In this document: piece after piece, positions 61,850-64,000 of the stretch | Layout: every line of letters begins with the position of its first letter | Numbering within the stretch: position 1 is the stretch's first letter | From: Buttiauxella agrestis | GTDB taxonomy: Bacteria > Pseudomonadota > Gammaproteobacteria > Enterobacterales > Enterobacteriaceae | Assembly: GCF_900446255.1 (NCBI RefSeq) | Contig: NZ_UIGI01000001.1 | Coordinates: forward strand, 1,514,763 to 1,578,762 | Direction of reading: 5' to 3' | Length of the DNA stretch: 64,000 nt | Notes under the pieces: model-generated | What the model saw: only the letters and a program-made list of their open reading frames with translations | Database searches by the model: none | What the model was told of the DNA's origin: nothing | Made by a program: the position numbers and the translations under genes

Positions 61850-61855
61850 TATAAT
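61850..61855 (+). promoter_or_regulatory. -10 element before the Mo hydroxylase gene
   Basis: A perfect TATAAT lies 73 bases before the start of the hydroxylase gene in AT-rich DNA. The -35 region (about GCTTTA) is poor, so activation by a regulator is likely if this is the promoter. Confidence 0.4.
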
Positions 61856-61928
61856 AACTACGGAAATGAATATCTGGTCTTCACAAACAGTTCAAAAAAA
61901 AGACAATTATAATTTAACGGGACGTTTT

Positions 61929-64000
61929 ATGAGCAATTTTAATCCATCGCGGCGCCGCTTTATTAAAAGTGCCGTAGTCGCAGGAGTCGCAGTCTATCTT
62001 GCCCCTCTCTACAGCCGCGCATACGCCGCACTGTTTGAAGAGAAGATCCTCAATTCCCCTGAGTGGGATGCCAAAAATAAACGCATTCGTTTCCGCATTG
62101 ATGGCCAATCGAAAGTCATGGGGCACAAAGTTTTTGCCCGTGATATTCGCGCTGTTGATATGCCGCACTGGTCGCAAAAACAGGCGCACGCCTTTATTTT
62201 GCGCACCACGAAAGCCGACCGTCTGTTTAGCGGCATCGACCTGACTTTATTGGGCGATGACCTGAAACCCGATCGCCTCGTTACCGCCGAAGATCTGGCA
62301 CGCGACGGTCTGGCATTCCCGGCGTTTTACGGCGAAGACATGCTACTGCCGACGGGCAAAACGCCAGCGTATTTAGGCCAGGCCGTGGCGATTTTGATTT
62401 ACCACGATTTTGCCCGTTTCCGCTTTGCCAAAGACAAACTGAAATTCAAAGATGAAGCCATTCAGTACGGTGCCGAAACTGGCCCGCTTGAGCGTGATCC
62501 GTGGGGCACTTTCCGTTTTGTGCGCGTTGGTGGCGCAACATCCCAGGATGATGACAAATTCTCCAGCCTGAAAGATATGCCGATTTTCCCGTTGTCGATG
62601 AGAAGACATTTGCCGGTCTGGCCGGAAGGGCGTGAAGGCGGCAAGCTGGATGAGGAAGGCATGTTCTACGCCGGAATGATTGCCGACGAGATGAAAAACC
62701 CGCCGCAAGACTGGCTGGTGATGCAACGCCGCTACACCACGCAATCTATCGACACTGCCGCCCTTGAGCCGGATAACGCCAACGGCTGGTTCGACACCAC
62801 CACGCAGACCTTGCACATGGTGGTGCCGACGCAATCCCCGCAGGAAGTCGCTGACGAGATGCCGCGCATGCTGGCAAAAGGCACCACGCCGGTAAAACAG
62901 CTGATTCTGCATCCGTGTTACACCGTGGGTTATGGCTCCAAAGATCACTACAACTTCCCGTATTACGGGGCGGTGGCAGCGATGTATGGCGACGGGCACC
63001 CGGTGCGTCTGGCCAACGATCGCTACGAGCAGTTCCAGACCTCGATCAAACGCCACGCGTTCGACATGAATTACACCATCGCGGTGGACAAGAAAACCGG
63101 CATTCTGCAATCGTTCCTCGGCGATATGACCGCCAACGGTGGCGGGCGCAGCAACTTTACGCCATCGGTATCGATGGTGGGCGCGACTGCCGCGCAGTCT
63201 ATTTATTACTTCCCGAAGAGCGATTTGTCGGCGGTGGGCGTGGCCTCTCGCGCCATCGACGCCGGTTCCGCTCGCGGCTACGGCACACTGCAAAGTATGG
63301 CCGCCACCGAAATGATGGTGGATGAAATCGCTGCGCAATTAGATATCGACCCGATTGAATTTCGCATGCGCAACGCGCTGAAATCCGGCATGAAAAACAC
63401 CCAGGGTGCCATTCCTGCCGGGGCGATTCGCGTGGATGAAGTGCTGGCGAAAGCAGCGAAAAATGAAATCTGGCTCAAACGTGCGGAACGCAAAGCCGAA
63501 TTTGAAATGAAAAACCCAGGTAAGCGCTACGGCGTGGGCTTTGGGTGCGTGCAAAAAGACTTTGGCACAGGGGCAGAAACCTCGTTTGCCCGTGTTGAAG
63601 TGAGTGCTGACGGGCGCATTTCCTTGCACCATAGCGGCGCGGAAATGGGCACGGGTATGTCAACTTCGCAATCCGTGCTGTGCGCGCAATGGCTGGGCAA
63701 ACCTGCCGACGAAGCAAATTTCTCTGTGACAGACTGGTCAACATTGCCGATTGTCACCAGCGGCGACCCGTACATTATGTCCCAGGAAGAGCAGGACAAA
63801 CTGGCGACGAACCCGGCGTGGTCGCCATCTTACTGTTCGCCATCGAGCGCCAGTAACTCAGCCTATTACTTCTCGCACAGCACGCGGGAAGCGGCACGTT
63901 TAGTGTTTGAACACGGCTTATGGCCTGCGGCGATGGCCATCTGGACCACCGGAATTGGTGGCGGCCAGGCGGCTCCATTAGTGGTGCGCATTGAAGACGC
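61929..64000 (+). CDS. Tat-exported molybdopterin-dependent hydroxylase, large subunit (partial, 3' end outside)
   Basis: An open frame of 690 codons runs from ATG 61929 off the right edge. The N-terminus SRRRFIKSAVVAGVAVYLAP is a full twin-arginine signal (S7-R8-R9-x-F11-I12-K13), so the enzyme is exported folded with its cofactor. The body belongs to the xanthine dehydrogenase/aldehyde oxidoreductase molybdopterin family, with the GSARGYGTLQSMAATE and DPIEFRMRNAL blocks, as in isoquinoline 1-oxidoreductase IorB and related periplasmic aldehyde oxidases. The substrate is unknown; a [2Fe-2S] and possibly a cytochrome subunit would be expected downstream. It is divergent from the mocA/xdhC-like maturation genes. 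Confidence 0.88.
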   Translation, partial: MSNFNPSRRRFIKSAVVAGVAVYLAPLYSRAYAALFEEKILNSPEWDAKNKRIRFRIDGQSKVMGHKVFARDIRAVDMPHWSQKQAHAFILRTTKADRLFSGIDLTLLGDDLKPDRLVTAEDLARDGLAFPAFYGEDMLLPTGKTPAYLGQAVAILIYHDFARFRFAKDKLKFKDEAIQYGAETGPLERDPWGTFRFVRVGGATSQDDDKFSSLKDMPIFPLSMRRHLPVWPEGREGGKLDEEGMFYAGMIADEMKNPPQDWLVMQRRYTTQSIDTAALEPDNANGWFDTTTQTLHMVVPTQSPQEVADEMPRMLAKGTTPVKQLILHPCYTVGYGSKDHYNFPYYGAVAAMYGDGHPVRLANDRYEQFQTSIKRHAFDMNYTIAVDKKTGILQSFLGDMTANGGGRSNFTPSVSMVGATAAQSIYYFPKSDLSAVGVASRAIDAGSARGYGTLQSMAATEMMVDEIAAQLDIDPIEFRMRNALKSGMKNTQGAIPAGAIRVDEVLAKAAKNEIWLKRAERKAEFEMKNPGKRYGVGFGCVQKDFGTGAETSFARVEVSADGRISLHHSGAEMGTGMSTSQSVLCAQWLGKPADEANFSVTDWSTLPIVTSGDPYIMSQEEQDKLATNPAWSPSYCSPSSASNSAYYFSHSTREAARLVFEHGLWPAAMAIWTTGIGGGQAAPLVVRIED

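Noticed and set aside
62373-63338. A 321-codon open frame antisense to the molybdenum hydroxylase
   Set aside because: The plus-strand frame carries the Tat signal and molybdopterin-family motifs across the same stretch; the antisense frame is His/Arg-rich with no family features.

Overview
The window is chromosomal DNA from an enterobacterium (family Enterobacteriaceae). Nearly every gene has a recognisable E. coli/Klebsiella orthologue of matching length, and the intergenic DNA carries family-typical repeats: one ERIC element, REP palindromes, and a second paired-palindrome repeat in five places. I cannot fix the genus. I see no rRNA, tRNA, CRISPR array, phage or IS gene; about fifty protein genes fill the window with no gene-free stretch above 300 bases.

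Layout. (1) 1-6.66 kb: an L-ascorbate/2,3-diketo-L-gulonate operon in the Klebsiella-type order (end of yiaK, yiaL, DUF4862 gene, MFS transporter, lyxK, sgbH, sgbU, sgbE). An MFS carrier takes the place of the E. coli TRAP transporter. (2) 6.7-21.1 kb: cirA behind a Fur box, fghA, a YjiJ-type MFS gene, folE, yeiB, galS, mglBAC (galactose ABC importer with GalS and CRP sites), sanA, cdd, yohKJ. (3) 21.3-47.8 kb: a block that sits near minute 18-19 in E. coli K-12: ldtB, ybiT, a GH31 glycosidase/ExuT-like transporter/LacI regulator locus, moeAB, iaaA-gsiABCD (glutathione import), rimO, two coupled lipoprotein genes, bssR, yliI, gstB, dacC, ERIC, deoR, ybjG, mdfA. (4) 47.9-53.0 kb: a five-gene cluster of an AtsK/TauD-type dioxygenase with a complete CUT1 sugar-type ABC importer. 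(5) 53.2-60.1 kb: metG, mrp, a GNAT gene, btsS/btsR (yehUT), yehS. (6) 60.2-64.0 kb: xdhC-like and mocA-like maturation genes divergent from a Tat-exported molybdenum hydroxylase large subunit that runs off the right end.

How the parts work together. The first operon converts 2,3-diketogulonate through 3-keto-L-gulonate-6-phosphate to D-xylulose-5-phosphate. The mgl and galS promoters share one operator/CRP layout, so GalS controls its own gene and the importer. moeA/moeB make molybdenum cofactor that the hydroxylase at the right end would need after cytidylylation by the MocA-like protein and insertion by the XdhC-like protein. iaaA and gsiABCD scavenge peptides and glutathione. The most novel candidates are the dioxygenase/CUT1 cluster (probably sulfur or sulfo-sugar scavenging), the GH31 locus of unknown substrate, the coupled lipoprotein pair, and two regulatory hairpins (before yliI and before mocA). 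All functional statements rest on reading the sequence and remembered family features; no database search was run.
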